The notes below the pieces were generated by a model. It was not told the origin of the DNA. It did not search any database and was given only the letters and a program-made list of their open reading frames with translations. From contig NZ_MSCI01000002.1 in assembly GCF_002954585.1 (NCBI RefSeq), positions 2,396,089-2,460,088 of the forward strand: 64,000 nucleotides of DNA. Direction: 5' to 3'. Below, in pieces: positions 26,237 through 34,812 of the stretch. This DNA comes from Vibrio chagasii (GTDB lineage Bacteria > Pseudomonadota > Gammaproteobacteria > Enterobacterales > Vibrionaceae). Each line of letters opens with the position of its first letter. The stretch's first letter is position 1. The position numbers were made by a program, and so were the translations under genes.

Positions 26237-26977
26237 TTAAGAGCGTTGCTCTTTAATGAATTCAGCCAGTAATTGTTCCTGTTCGTCAGTCAGAGCTAGG
26301 TTTTCCAGGAGTTCTGGTCTTCTTAGCCAAGTTCGGCCCAACGATTGTTTTAATCGCCAGCGACGAATGTCCTTATGGTTTCCAGACTTGAGTACCGATG
26401 GCACTTCTTTGTCGTCTAGCACCTCAGGGCGCGTATAGTGAGCGCAATCTAGCAAACCATTCGCAAAAGAATCCTCTTCTGCTGATGCGAAATCTCCAAG
26501 TACACCCGGTACAAACCGAGAAACTGAATCAATCAGCGTCATGGCTGGTAGTTCACCACCCGTCATCACAAAATCTCCAATCGACCATTCTTCGTCGACT
26601 TCAGATTGAATGATGCGCTCATCTACCCCTTCATAGCGACCACAAATAAGAAGTAAATTCTCGTTTGTTGCCAGCTCTTCAACACCTTTCTGGTCGAGTT
26701 TACGACCTTGAGGTGAAAGGTAGATAACTTTCGTCTTTCCCGGTGATGCCTGTTTGGCAGTTTGGATAGCGTCGCGCAAAGGCTGAACCATCATTAACAT
26801 GCCAGGACCACCACCGTAAGGTCTGTCATCAACAGTGCGATGTTTATCATGAGTGAAATCGCGAGGATTCCATGTCTCAATAGATAAAAGACCTTTCTTT
26901 ACCGCTTGACCCGTTACTCCAAAATCAGTAACTGAACGGAACATTTCAGGAAATAGGCTAATTACGCCAACCCACAT
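26237..26977 (-). CDS. trmD: tRNA (guanine-37-N1)-methyltransferase
   Basis: TrmD places m1G37 next to the anticodon of tRNAs reading CUN, CCN and CGG, preventing frameshifts. The 246-residue SPOUT-class protein shows the trefoil-knot signatures LLICGRYEGVDERI and EEWSIGDFVMTGGELPAM. It also has the YGGGPGMLMM loop near 58-67 and the C-terminal domain ending LAEFIKEQRS. It lies 27 bases after rimM. The linkage of a 16S maturation factor, a tRNA methylase and two ribosomal proteins is conserved. Confidence 0.97.
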   Translation of the reverse strand: MWVGVISLFPEMFRSVTDFGVTGQAVKKGLLSIETWNPRDFTHDKHRTVDDRPYGGGPGMLMMVQPLRDAIQTAKQASPGKTKVIYLSPQGRKLDQKGVEELATNENLLLICGRYEGVDERIIQSEVDEEWSIGDFVMTGGELPAMTLIDSVSRFVPGVLGDFASAEEDSFANGLLDCAHYTRPEVLDDKEVPSVLKSGNHKDIRRWRLKQSLGRTWLRRPELLENLALTDEQEQLLAEFIKEQRS

Positions 26978-27004
26978 GTGTTCTCTCGCTCTATGATTTT
27001 AAAG

Positions 27005-27559
27005 TTAGAATCCAGGATCCCAGTCAACTTCGATCCGTTGAGCTTCGCGATCAACTTTCTTGATCACTTGCTCTTCAAGGTACGGTACTAACCGTTCCTT
27101 TTGTCCGAAAGCATCCTTAAGATTTGCTTTGATTACTAGAACATCGTTTGAGCCAGTTTCTAGCATGTCGGTAACGACACCTAGATCGTAACCTTTAGTG
27201 GTTACAACTTGCATACCAAACAATTCACGCCAGTAGAATTCCTCTTCTGACAATTCAGGTAATGAAGCAGGGTCTATTGCAATTTCAAAGTTAGTCAGTA
27301 GATGAGCGTCCTCGCGAACCTCAAAACCTTCCAGCTTACACACCATACCTTTGTTATGGCGCTTCCAGCTTTCTACTTTGAACTCAACCCACTTCCCCTT
27401 TTGGTTAACGTACCAAGGAGAGTAATCAAATATGCTTTCAGCGTTGTCTGTGTAGGAAAAAACTTTAAGCCAGCCACGAATGCCATAGGTAGCACCAAAC
27501 TTGCCCATAACAATTTTTTCGTCTTGCTTGCTCATCGTTTCTTTACCCTTCATCGACAT
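27005..27559 (-). CDS. rimM: 16S rRNA maturation factor RimM
   Basis: RimM binds S19 and helps assemble the 30S head. The 184 residues have the N-terminal RimM barrel (MGKFGATYGIRGWLKVFSY near 18-36) and the PRC-barrel, with METGSNDVL-like LETGSNDVLVIKANLKDAFG. The conserved tail is VDWDPGF. Two starts are plausible: this ATG, with AAAGAGA about ten bases upstream, or an ATG eight codons later (first base 27535) with AAGGGTAAAGA upstream. The longer form is annotated in vibrios as far as I recall. Confidence 0.94.
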   Translation of the reverse strand: MSMKGKETMSKQDEKIVMGKFGATYGIRGWLKVFSYTDNAESIFDYSPWYVNQKGKWVEFKVESWKRHNKGMVCKLEGFEVREDAHLLTNFEIAIDPASLPELSEEEFYWRELFGMQVVTTKGYDLGVVTDMLETGSNDVLVIKANLKDAFGQKERLVPYLEEQVIKKVDREAQRIEVDWDPGF

Positions 27560-27583
27560 AAGCTATTTCTCTTTAAAAAAGAA

Positions 27584-27832
27584 TTAAGCCGCTTTTTGAG
27601 CGTCTTTAACTAGCTTAGCTACACGATCAGATAGAGATGCGCCTTGACCAACCCAGTGGTTAACGCGATCTAGGTCTAGACGTAGACCTTCTTCTTGACC
27701 TTGAGCAGTAGGGTTAAAGAAACCTACTTTCTCGATGAAACGGCCAGTTGCAGCGTTACGGCTATCCGCAACTACGATTTGATAGAATGGACGCTTCTTA
27801 GCGCCGTGACGTGCCAAACGAATGGTTACCAT
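27584..27832 (-). CDS. rpsP: 30S ribosomal protein S16
   Basis: S16 is a primary binder of the 16S 5' and central domains. The 82 residues begin MVTIRLARHGAKKRPFYQIV and include the usual RxGRFIEKVGFFNP segment. It is the first gene of the operon with rimM, trmD and rplS; rimM starts 24 bases after its stop. The operon promoter should be in 27833-27910. Confidence 0.98.
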   Translation of the reverse strand: MVTIRLARHGAKKRPFYQIVVADSRNAATGRFIEKVGFFNPTAQGQEEGLRLDLDRVNHWVGQGASLSDRVAKLVKDAQKAA

Positions 27833-27913
27833 GTCGTCCTCTTTGCTTTCTTAATAAAATAATTAACCCCAATAACCATTTATCACTAAACAGCTTGGGG
27901 TCTCGTGCCAAAT

Positions 27914-27947
27914 TAAAGCCCCGGAATTTTACTCTTATTCCGGGGCA
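27914..27947 (-). terminator. Terminator of ffh
   Basis: GCCCCGGAAT and ATTCCGGGGC form a perfect ten-base stem, followed on the minus strand by TTTAATTT. It separates ffh from the rpsP operon promoter. Confidence 0.85.
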
Positions 27948-28051
27948 ATGCAAGGGGTTTAGCTATTTTTTCACCAACATAGTGCCTGTATTCTTTCTGT
28001 GACACAGATAACACTATGAAAAGTAAAGGTGCTGCAGGTTACATTAGGCGA

Positions 28052-29437
28052 TTATCGGCCGAACGGGTTGAAGCCGCCGCCCATACCACCCATGCCGCCC
28101 ATCATACCTTGCATGTTACGCATCATGCCTTTCATACCACCTTTCTGCATTTTCTTCATCATCTTCTGCATTTGGGTGAACTGCTTAAGCATGCGGTTTA
28201 CATCTTGTACCTGTGTACCAGAACCAGCGGCAATACGCTTTTTACGTGAGCCTTTAATTAGCTCAGGACGTTGACGCTCTTTCATGGTCATCGAGTTGAT
28301 GATCGCTTCCATCTGCTTGAACATCTTGTCATCAACTTTATCTTTCACGTTGTCTGGTAGCTGAGACATACCTGGAAGCTTATCCATCATGCCCATCATG
28401 CCGCCCATGTTTTGCATCTGACCTAGCTGTTCACGGAAGTCTTCAAGGTCAAAACCTTTTTTCTCTTTGAACTTCTTAGCCAGTTTCTCTGCTTTCTCGG
28501 TATCAACGTTTTTCTGTAGGTCTTCAATAAGCGACAGAACGTCACCCATACCTAAGATACGAGAAGCAACACGATCAGGGTGGAATGGTTCTAGTGCGTC
28601 AGTTTTCTCACCAACACCTAAGAATTTGATTGGCTTGCCTGTGATATGACGAACAGACAGAGCTGCACCACCACGCGCATCACCATCAACTTTCGTTAAG
28701 ATAACACCGGTTAGTGGAAGAGCATCACCAAAGGCTTTTGCCGTATTCGCTGCATCTTGACCTGTCATAGCATCAACAACGAATAGAGTTTCTACTGGGT
28801 TGATTGCAGTATGAAGCTCTTGGATCTCGCCCATCATCTCTTCATCAATCGCTAAACGACCTGCAGTATCGACAAGTAGCACGTCATAGAATTTCTTCTT
28901 CGCGTGGTCGATTGCAGCGTTAGCAATATCAATAGGCTTCTGGTCAGCCGAAGATGGGAAGAAGTCAACGCCAACATCGCTAGCTAACGTTTCAAGTTGT
29001 TTGATCGCCGCAGGACGGTAAACGTCGGCAGACACAACCAATACTTTCTTCTTGTCACGCTCTGTCAGCAACTTAGATAGCTTACCTACCGATGTGGTTT
29101 TACCCGCACCTTGTAGACCAGCCATTAAGATAACCGCTGGCGGCTGCGCAGCTAGGTTAAGTGCTTCATTAGACTCACCCATTACCGCTTCAAGTTCAGC
29201 TTGAACGATCTTAATGAATTCTTGGCCAGGTGTTAGAGATTTAGAAACCTCAACACCCACAGCACCTTCTTTTACGCGCTTAACAAAATCGCGGACAACT
29301 GGCAGTGCCACGTCAGCTTCAAGAAGCGCCATACGCACTTCACGTAGCGTATCTTTAATATTGTCTTCGGTCAGACGACCTTTACCGCTGATATTCTTCA
29401 GCGTTTTGGATAGACGATCCGTTAAATTATCAAACAT
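28052..29437 (-). CDS. ffh: Signal recognition particle GTPase Ffh
   Basis: Ffh with 4.5S RNA binds signal sequences and delivers ribosomes to FtsY at the membrane. The 461 residues have the N domain, then the G domain with GLQGAGKTTSVGKL (about 100-113), DTAGR and TKxDG. A methionine-rich M domain ends in a low-complexity Gly/Met tail. The ORF is open six codons further upstream, but this ATG has GAAGAGA seven bases before it and gives MFDNLTDRLSKTL, the family N-terminus. It is divergent from the ccsA-like gene. Confidence 0.97.
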   Translation of the reverse strand: MFDNLTDRLSKTLKNISGKGRLTEDNIKDTLREVRMALLEADVALPVVRDFVKRVKEGAVGVEVSKSLTPGQEFIKIVQAELEAVMGESNEALNLAAQPPAVILMAGLQGAGKTTSVGKLSKLLTERDKKKVLVVSADVYRPAAIKQLETLASDVGVDFFPSSADQKPIDIANAAIDHAKKKFYDVLLVDTAGRLAIDEEMMGEIQELHTAINPVETLFVVDAMTGQDAANTAKAFGDALPLTGVILTKVDGDARGGAALSVRHITGKPIKFLGVGEKTDALEPFHPDRVASRILGMGDVLSLIEDLQKNVDTEKAEKLAKKFKEKKGFDLEDFREQLGQMQNMGGMMGMMDKLPGMSQLPDNVKDKVDDKMFKQMEAIINSMTMKERQRPELIKGSRKKRIAAGSGTQVQDVNRMLKQFTQMQKMMKKMQKGGMKGMMRNMQGMMGGMGGMGGGFNPFGR

Positions 29438-29637
29438 AGTTTTCTCTTCGCTCAATCCTGCGACTATTAAGTTGAGTATACATTAGCGTGGATTAGAGTC
29501 ATACCCGTTGTAGAGCGTTAATCATCCACGCTTGTGACGTGAGACGGTGTTCACTTGGAATTGAGTGAGGTTCACCATAGCCCCAAAGAGCGATGCAAGG
29601 TATAATTCGCCAATTAGTAATCATTTTAATGGATACC

Positions 29638-30432
29638 ATGGACAGTCTTATTGCGATCGCAGCAGCCTTTCTTTATACAATGGCGATTTCCACGATCATT
29701 CCAGGTCTCGTGCACCAAACAGGGATCCGTGTAAAAACGGTGTTTATCAGCGCATTACTTGCTCTAGCTTTCCATGCTTGGTTGCTTGGCGACTTAATCT
29801 TTAATGCCAGTGGTCAAAACCTCAGTATCTTAAACGTTGCTTCACTGATCAGTTTAATCATTTCTCTAGTGATGAGCGGTGCTATGCTCAAAACCCGACT
29901 GTGGTTCATTCTGCCTGTGGTTTATAGCTTCGCAGCACTGAACTTGATGGCGGCAACTTTTCTTCCAAGTACCTTCATCAAGCATTTAGAGAATGATCCA
30001 AAACTGCTGATGCACATCTCTTTGGCACTGTTCTCTTACGCGACGCTCACCATTGGTGCCCTATACGCACTGCAGCTTGCGTGGCTAGATCACAAACTTA
30101 AAAAGAAGAAAGCACTGGTTATCAACCCTAACCTACCTCCATTAATGATGGTCGAAAGACAACTTTTCAAGATCATCCTAATCGGTAATGGCTTATTAAC
30201 GGGTACCTTGTTGACTGGCTTTATCTTCGTACAAGACATGTTTGCTCAAGGTAAAGCACACAAAGCTGTGTTGTCTTTTATTGCTTGGGTTATCTACTCC
30301 ATTCTTCTGTGGGGTCATTACCAAAAAGGTTGGCGTGGTCAGAAGGTGACTTGGTTCGCCCTTGCTGGTGCCAGCATGCTCACATTAGCCTACTTCGGTA
30401 GTCGCTTCGTTCAGGAAATCATCCTGAGATAA
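29638..30432 (+). CDS. ypjD: CcsA-like inner-membrane protein YpjD
   Basis: This predicted inner-membrane protein has eight hydrophobic helices and the cytochrome c assembly (CcsA/CcmC-like) fold. Its function is not established, although it is always found beside the corB-type gene and opposite ffh. Conserved parts seen are GQNLSILNVASLISL, LMHISLALFSYATLTIGALYALQLAW and LSFIAWVIYSILLWGHYQKGWRGQ; histidines in the last two could be heme ligands (inference). The start is uncertain: ATGs at 29593, 29629 and 29638 are all in frame. The last is preceded by TGGATACC and gives MDSLIAIAAAF, the best match to the family N-terminus. Confidence 0.85.
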   Translation: MDSLIAIAAAFLYTMAISTIIPGLVHQTGIRVKTVFISALLALAFHAWLLGDLIFNASGQNLSILNVASLISLIISLVMSGAMLKTRLWFILPVVYSFAALNLMAATFLPSTFIKHLENDPKLLMHISLALFSYATLTIGALYALQLAWLDHKLKKKKALVINPNLPPLMMVERQLFKIILIGNGLLTGTLLTGFIFVQDMFAQGKAHKAVLSFIAWVIYSILLWGHYQKGWRGQKVTWFALAGASMLTLAYFGSRFVQEIILR

Positions 30433-30559
30433 CCCCCAAATTAAAGGTAAGGTCACGCATACCTTGCCTTTAAAATATTGAGTCAGATAGATTCAATTGA
30501 CATCTCGACCATGTTCGGTCATAAATTAATCAAGATACACAAATAGGAAAAGAATAGTT

Positions 30560-31831
30560 TTGGACGACATATCAACGGGTATCTTATTTGCGCTACTCGC
30601 GTGTCTCATTGTAATTTCTGGTTATTTCTCTGGTTCCGAAACGGGCATGATGTCCTTGAACCGCTACCGTTTAAAGCACTTGGCCAACACGGGTCATAAA
30701 GGTGCCAAGCGAGTAGAAAAACTTCTGAACCGCCCCGACAGGTTGATAGGCCTCATTCTCATCGGTAACAACCTTGTCAACATTCTCGCTTCTGCGATCG
30801 CAACCATTCTTGGTATGCGTATCTATGGGGACATCGGTGTGGCTGTCGCAACCGGTACCCTGACTCTCGTGATCCTAGTATTCGCTGAGGTCACACCAAA
30901 AACCATAGCTTCCCTGTTTCCTGAACGTGTCTCCTACGCCAGCAGCATATTGCTAATGATTTTGATGAAGATACTGTCGCCACTGGTGATATTAGTTAAC
31001 TTCATAACCAATGGCTTTATTCGTATTCTGGGTGTCAAAGCTAGCCACGACGCGACCGATCATTTAAGTTCTGAAGAGTTAAGAACTGTAGTAAATGAAG
31101 CAGGCAATCTGATACCTCAACGTCACCAAGATATGTTGGTGTCTATTCTAGATTTAGAGCACGTTACCGTGAACGACATCATGGTGCCTCGTAACGAGAT
31201 TACCGGTATCGACATTAATGATGATTGGAAATCCATCGTCCGTCAGCTAACCCACTCTCCTCATGGTCGAGTAGTTCTTTATCGTGACCAAATTGATGAA
31301 GTGGTTGGCATGCTGAGGCTGCGCGAAGCGTATCGCTTGATGCTTGAAAAGAACGAATTCAACAAAGAGACTCTGCTGCGTGCCGCGGACGAAATCTACT
31401 TCATTCCAGAAGCAACCCCACTCAATATTCAACTACTAAAATTCCAACGCAACAAACAGCGCATCGGTCTAATCGTTGATGAGTACGGTGATATCAATGG
31501 CTTGGTTACATTAGAAGATATTCTAGAAGAGATTGTCGGTGAGTTTACTACTTCAATTGCACCAAGTTTATCTGACGAAATCACACCACAGAGCGATGGT
31601 AGCTTCCTCATTGAAGGCAGTGCAAACATCCGTGACATCAACAAAGGATTGCAGTGGGCACTCCCAACTGATGGCCCAAGAACGTTGAATGGTTTGATAC
31701 TAGAACATCTGGAAGACATTCCAGAAAGCCATTTGAGTGTTCAGGTTGCCAGTCACCCTATGGAAATTGTGGAACTTGAAGAGAACCGCATCAAGCTAGT
31801 ACGTGTGTTTCCACAAATCGTAAATGGATAA
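30560..31831 (+). CDS. CorB/CorC-type (CNNM) transporter with CBS pair
   Basis: The 423-residue protein has a DUF21/CNNM membrane domain (about 1-185, starting with SGYFSGSETGMMSLNRYRL). Two CBS domains follow (about 200-330, with DIMVPRNEI and LIVDEYGDINGLVTLEDILEEIVGE), then a C-terminal CorC/HlyC domain. Such proteins are linked to Mg2+ or Co2+ export and to cobalt resistance. E. coli YfjD/CorB is the nearest known protein. The start is TTG with AGGAAAAG about ten bases upstream; no nearby ATG gives the full first helix. It follows ypjD by about 130 bases. Confidence 0.9.
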   Translation: MDDISTGILFALLACLIVISGYFSGSETGMMSLNRYRLKHLANTGHKGAKRVEKLLNRPDRLIGLILIGNNLVNILASAIATILGMRIYGDIGVAVATGTLTLVILVFAEVTPKTIASLFPERVSYASSILLMILMKILSPLVILVNFITNGFIRILGVKASHDATDHLSSEELRTVVNEAGNLIPQRHQDMLVSILDLEHVTVNDIMVPRNEITGIDINDDWKSIVRQLTHSPHGRVVLYRDQIDEVVGMLRLREAYRLMLEKNEFNKETLLRAADEIYFIPEATPLNIQLLKFQRNKQRIGLIVDEYGDINGLVTLEDILEEIVGEFTTSIAPSLSDEITPQSDGSFLIEGSANIRDINKGLQWALPTDGPRTLNGLILEHLEDIPESHLSVQVASHPMEIVELEENRIKLVRVFPQIVNG

Positions 31832-31877
31832 CAGGTTCAGATAGTACTCGCTATTGACCTGCTAAGTGAGAAAATAG

Positions 31878-31906
31878 AAAGGCCCGGTTCAATGAACCGG
31901 GCCTTT
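31878..31906. terminator. Bidirectional terminator between the CorB-type gene and luxS
   Basis: AAAGGCCCGGTTC and GAACCGGGCCTTT form a perfect 13-bp stem with a three-base loop between convergent genes. Confidence 0.93.
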
Positions 31907-31940
31907 TGATATCTTACTCATCGAGAATTAACTCAAATGA

Positions 31941-32459
31941 TTAATCAACTTTAAGCTCTTTAAGCATCGACTCTGGCAGTGCTAGCTCGTCGTTCTTGTT
32001 TACTGAGATACCAGCAGCGATGATGGCATTCGCGATCTCTTTCGCTTCGTCTAAAGAGTGCATTGCCGCTGTACCACACTGGTATTCGTTCAGCTCAGGG
32101 ATCTTATTCTGGCTCTCAACTTTCAACACGTCTTGCATTGCCGCTAACCAAGCATCAGCCACTTGCTGCTCTGAAGGTGTACCGATCAGGCTCATGTAGA
32201 AGCCTGTACGACAGCCCATAGGTGAAATATCGATGATCTCTACGTCTGAACCGTTCAGTTGAGCACGCATGAAACCTGCATATAGGTGCTCTAGAGTGTG
32301 GATACCTTTCTCAGATAGGATATCTTTGTTTGGTGCCGTAAAACGCAGGTCAAATACCGTGATGGTATCTCCTTTTGGAGTTTGCATTGTTTTCGCAACA
32401 CGAACTGCTGGTGCGTTCATACGAGTGTGATCTACAGTGAAACTATCTAATAAAGGCAT
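31941..32459 (-). CDS. luxS: S-ribosylhomocysteine lyase LuxS
   Basis: LuxS cleaves S-ribosylhomocysteine to homocysteine and DPD, the precursor of autoinducer AI-2. In vibrios AI-2 feeds LuxPQ and so the same circuit that controls the LuxR/HapR-type gene at 8867. The 172 residues have the metal site His54, His58 (HTLEHLY) and Cys128 (CGTAAMHS). All are present, as is the Arg39 region (FDLRF). The gene follows the SLT lipoprotein gene after 24 bases and gshA before that, the standard vibrio order. Confidence 0.98.
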   Translation of the reverse strand: MPLLDSFTVDHTRMNAPAVRVAKTMQTPKGDTITVFDLRFTAPNKDILSEKGIHTLEHLYAGFMRAQLNGSDVEIIDISPMGCRTGFYMSLIGTPSEQQVADAWLAAMQDVLKVESQNKIPELNEYQCGTAAMHSLDEAKEIANAIIAAGISVNKNDELALPESMLKELKVD

Positions 32460-32483
32460 TGCTATTCTCCGTGACGGTTGGCT

Positions 32484-33116
32484 TTAGAAAAACCAACTTC
32501 GATTGTCTTCTAGTTCTTTGCGGCACTGTTTCAGTTGCCAGCCATAATCTTTTGCTTGCTGTTCGACTTTACGAGCCACCTTAATTAAAGATGGTTTGCT
32601 GTTATACGATTTACGCTTATAACCACCGCGGCCTTCATGGTAAGCCAAGTACTGGTTATATGGGTCCCATAGCGAGATACCGAGTTGACGACGCGTTTCA
32701 CTGGTGTACCAGCCTATAAACATCAGCGCATCATCAAAGTTGGTTCTTGAGCCACCATGGTTGGTCGCTTTTTGGAAATCTTCCCAAGCTGGATCCTGAG
32801 CTTGAGCATAGCCATAAGCGCTGCTTACACGGCCCCAAGGAATAAACCCAAGGATGTAATCTTTTGGTGGGCGCGCATCATGACGGAAGCTACTCTCTTG
32901 TTTTACAAAAGCCATCGCTACGTTGATGGGAGTGCCCCACTCTTCTTGCATATCTAAGGCATCTTCGTACCACGATGGATGCTCTCTGAAGATGCTACAT
33001 AGATTGTCTTGCTGTTTCGGCGGTGGTGTTGCACAACCAACCAAAAGGCTAGAGACAACACCGACAGTGACTACAGGTAACCATTTACTACTCACACGAG
33101 TAGGCTTACCTAACAA
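32484..33116 (-). CDS. Lipoprotein with SLT-type lytic transglycosylase domain
   Basis: A signal peptide with the lipobox LLVGC is followed by a lysozyme-like SLT fold, predicted to be an outer-membrane lipoprotein that cleaves peptidoglycan. The catalytic glutamate is in FVKQESSFRHD, and YGYAQ plus the later AYHEGRGGY are the usual family motifs. The start is unclear because there is no ATG. I choose the TTG six bases after AGGAAG, giving about 210 residues with a short basic n-region. An earlier TTG or GTG (bases 33137 and 33134) also gives a full frame. The gene is between gshA and luxS. Confidence 0.82.
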   Translation of the reverse strand: MLGKPTRVSSKWLPVVTVGVVSSLLVGCATPPPKQQDNLCSIFREHPSWYEDALDMQEEWGTPINVAMAFVKQESSFRHDARPPKDYILGFIPWGRVSSAYGYAQAQDPAWEDFQKATNHGGSRTNFDDALMFIGWYTSETRRQLGISLWDPYNQYLAYHEGRGGYKRKSYNSKPSLIKVARKVEQQAKDYGWQLKQCRKELEDNRSWFF

Positions 33117-33144
33117 GGCTTGCTTCCTTTCCACCAACGTCTCG

Positions 33145-34713
33145 CTATGCTTTTAAATACGAAAAATAATCCGCTAAGAAGCTGTCAAAATCTTGAGTAC
33201 TCGCTTCTTCAATTTGTTGCTGAGCAATCACAGAGCGTTGAACCTCTGCTTCCATCAGCTCAGCTGAATACACTTTGTATTGGTGTGCTTTGTGCTGTTG
33301 TGCGTACGTTTTACCTAGCGCACAACCAACTTTACCTAAGCCACCTAACTTTTTAGTTTCTTCTAGCAATTGGCCAGAAATGGTTAGCTCTGGGTTATCA
33401 ATCCAAGCTTCAAGCGTATCGCAGGTTTCTTGGTAAGCTTGACCGCCTTGTTCAACGTCCATCATCTCAGCAATTGAGCGTAGATCTTTAAACACGCGCT
33501 TCGCCCAATCTTGCAGAGACAATCGCTCACCGTGACAACCAATTTGCAGTTCTAGACCAACTTGACGACCTTCTAGGATCACCTTATTCCAGTTGTCGCG
33601 CCAGCATTCAAGCTCGCAGTTATCCATCTCAGCAGAGTCAGTTAGAACACTCCAAGTTAGGAATAGGTCTAAGAAGCGAACTTGTTGCTCAGTGATACCG
33701 ATTGAGCTGAATGGGTTTACGTCTAGAGAGCGAACCTCGATGTACTCAACACCGCCACGAGCCAGCGCTTCAGATGGTTTCTCACCACTCCTAGCCACAC
33801 GCTTAGGACGGATAGGTGCGTAAAGCTCATTCTCAATTTGTAGTACGTTGCTATTAAGCTGACGATATTCGCCATCAACCTTAACGCCAATTTCAGCAAA
33901 CTCTTCTGATGGAGTACGAATCGCTTGATTCAAGCCTTCAAGGTACTGCTCTAGGCTGTTAAAGCCAATCTTCAATACGCTTTGCGCACTGTTAGTGTAA
34001 CCAAGATCACTCAGACGCAGCGCTGTTGCTTTTGGTAGATACAGTGTCTCGCCAACCTTTTCAAAAGGTAGGTTCGTTTCTCTTCCTTTGATGAAAGATG
34101 AACACAATGCTGGCGAAGCACCGAAGAAATATGGGATTAACCAACCAAAACGGTAGTAGTTACGGATCAAACTGAAGTAAGCATCTGATTTTGCGTCACT
34201 ACGCTCTTGTTCTGTTTGTTCACCAAACAAGCTATCCCAGAAGCTTTCAGGGAAAGAAAAGTTAAAGTGAACACCAGAGATAATCTGCATCAAGCTACCG
34301 TAACGGCGTTTTAAGCCCTCACGATATAACGTTTTCATTTTACCGTTGTTAGATGTGCCGTACTGCGCAAGCTGAATGTAGTCTTCGCTACCAACATAAC
34401 AAGGCATAGAGAGCGGCCACAGTTTTTCACCGTCTAACTTGGTTTGTGTGAAATGATGAATATCAGACAACTGATTCAAAAGAGTAGGAACGTCATTTGA
34501 AACAGGTGTGATAAATTCCAGTAGCGACTCAGAGAAATCAGTCGTTACCCACTCGTTCATCAACGCAGATCCTAAGGCCTTAGGGTGCGGCCCAGTAGCA
34601 AGGTGCCCATCTTCCGTGTAGCGTAATGTTTCCCTTTCAACGCCACGACCAAATTGAGAGAAGGTCTTAGGGTTGGTTGCAACTTGCTTTAGTCGCGCAG
34701 CAAAATCAGTCAA
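33145..34713 (-). CDS. gshA: Glutamate-cysteine ligase
   Basis: GshA joins glutamate and cysteine, the first step of glutathione synthesis. The 522 residues match the gammaproteobacterial type I enzyme. Visible features are RGVERETLRYTEDGHLATGPHP near the N-terminus, ISGVHFNFSF, LRLSDLGYTNSAQ, GVEYIEVRSLDVNPF and QVRFLDLFLTW. The stop lies just upstream of the SLT lipoprotein gene with little spacing, so translation of the two may be linked. The next gene upstream on the strand is 99 bases away from its stop. Confidence 0.96.
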   Translation of the reverse strand: MTDFAARLKQVATNPKTFSQFGRGVERETLRYTEDGHLATGPHPKALGSALMNEWVTTDFSESLLEFITPVSNDVPTLLNQLSDIHHFTQTKLDGEKLWPLSMPCYVGSEDYIQLAQYGTSNNGKMKTLYREGLKRRYGSLMQIISGVHFNFSFPESFWDSLFGEQTEQERSDAKSDAYFSLIRNYYRFGWLIPYFFGASPALCSSFIKGRETNLPFEKVGETLYLPKATALRLSDLGYTNSAQSVLKIGFNSLEQYLEGLNQAIRTPSEEFAEIGVKVDGEYRQLNSNVLQIENELYAPIRPKRVARSGEKPSEALARGGVEYIEVRSLDVNPFSSIGITEQQVRFLDLFLTWSVLTDSAEMDNCELECWRDNWNKVILEGRQVGLELQIGCHGERLSLQDWAKRVFKDLRSIAEMMDVEQGGQAYQETCDTLEAWIDNPELTISGQLLEETKKLGGLGKVGCALGKTYAQQHKAHQYKVYSAELMEAEVQRSVIAQQQIEEASTQDFDSFLADYFSYLKA

Positions 34714-34812
34714 AATTCAGTTCACTTATCTTATATCGTTCTGATTAGAACTATCATAAATTAGGTTGGAGGAGAAAAGTAGAGTCTCTTCCCTCCCCCT
34801 TTAATGTGTACT

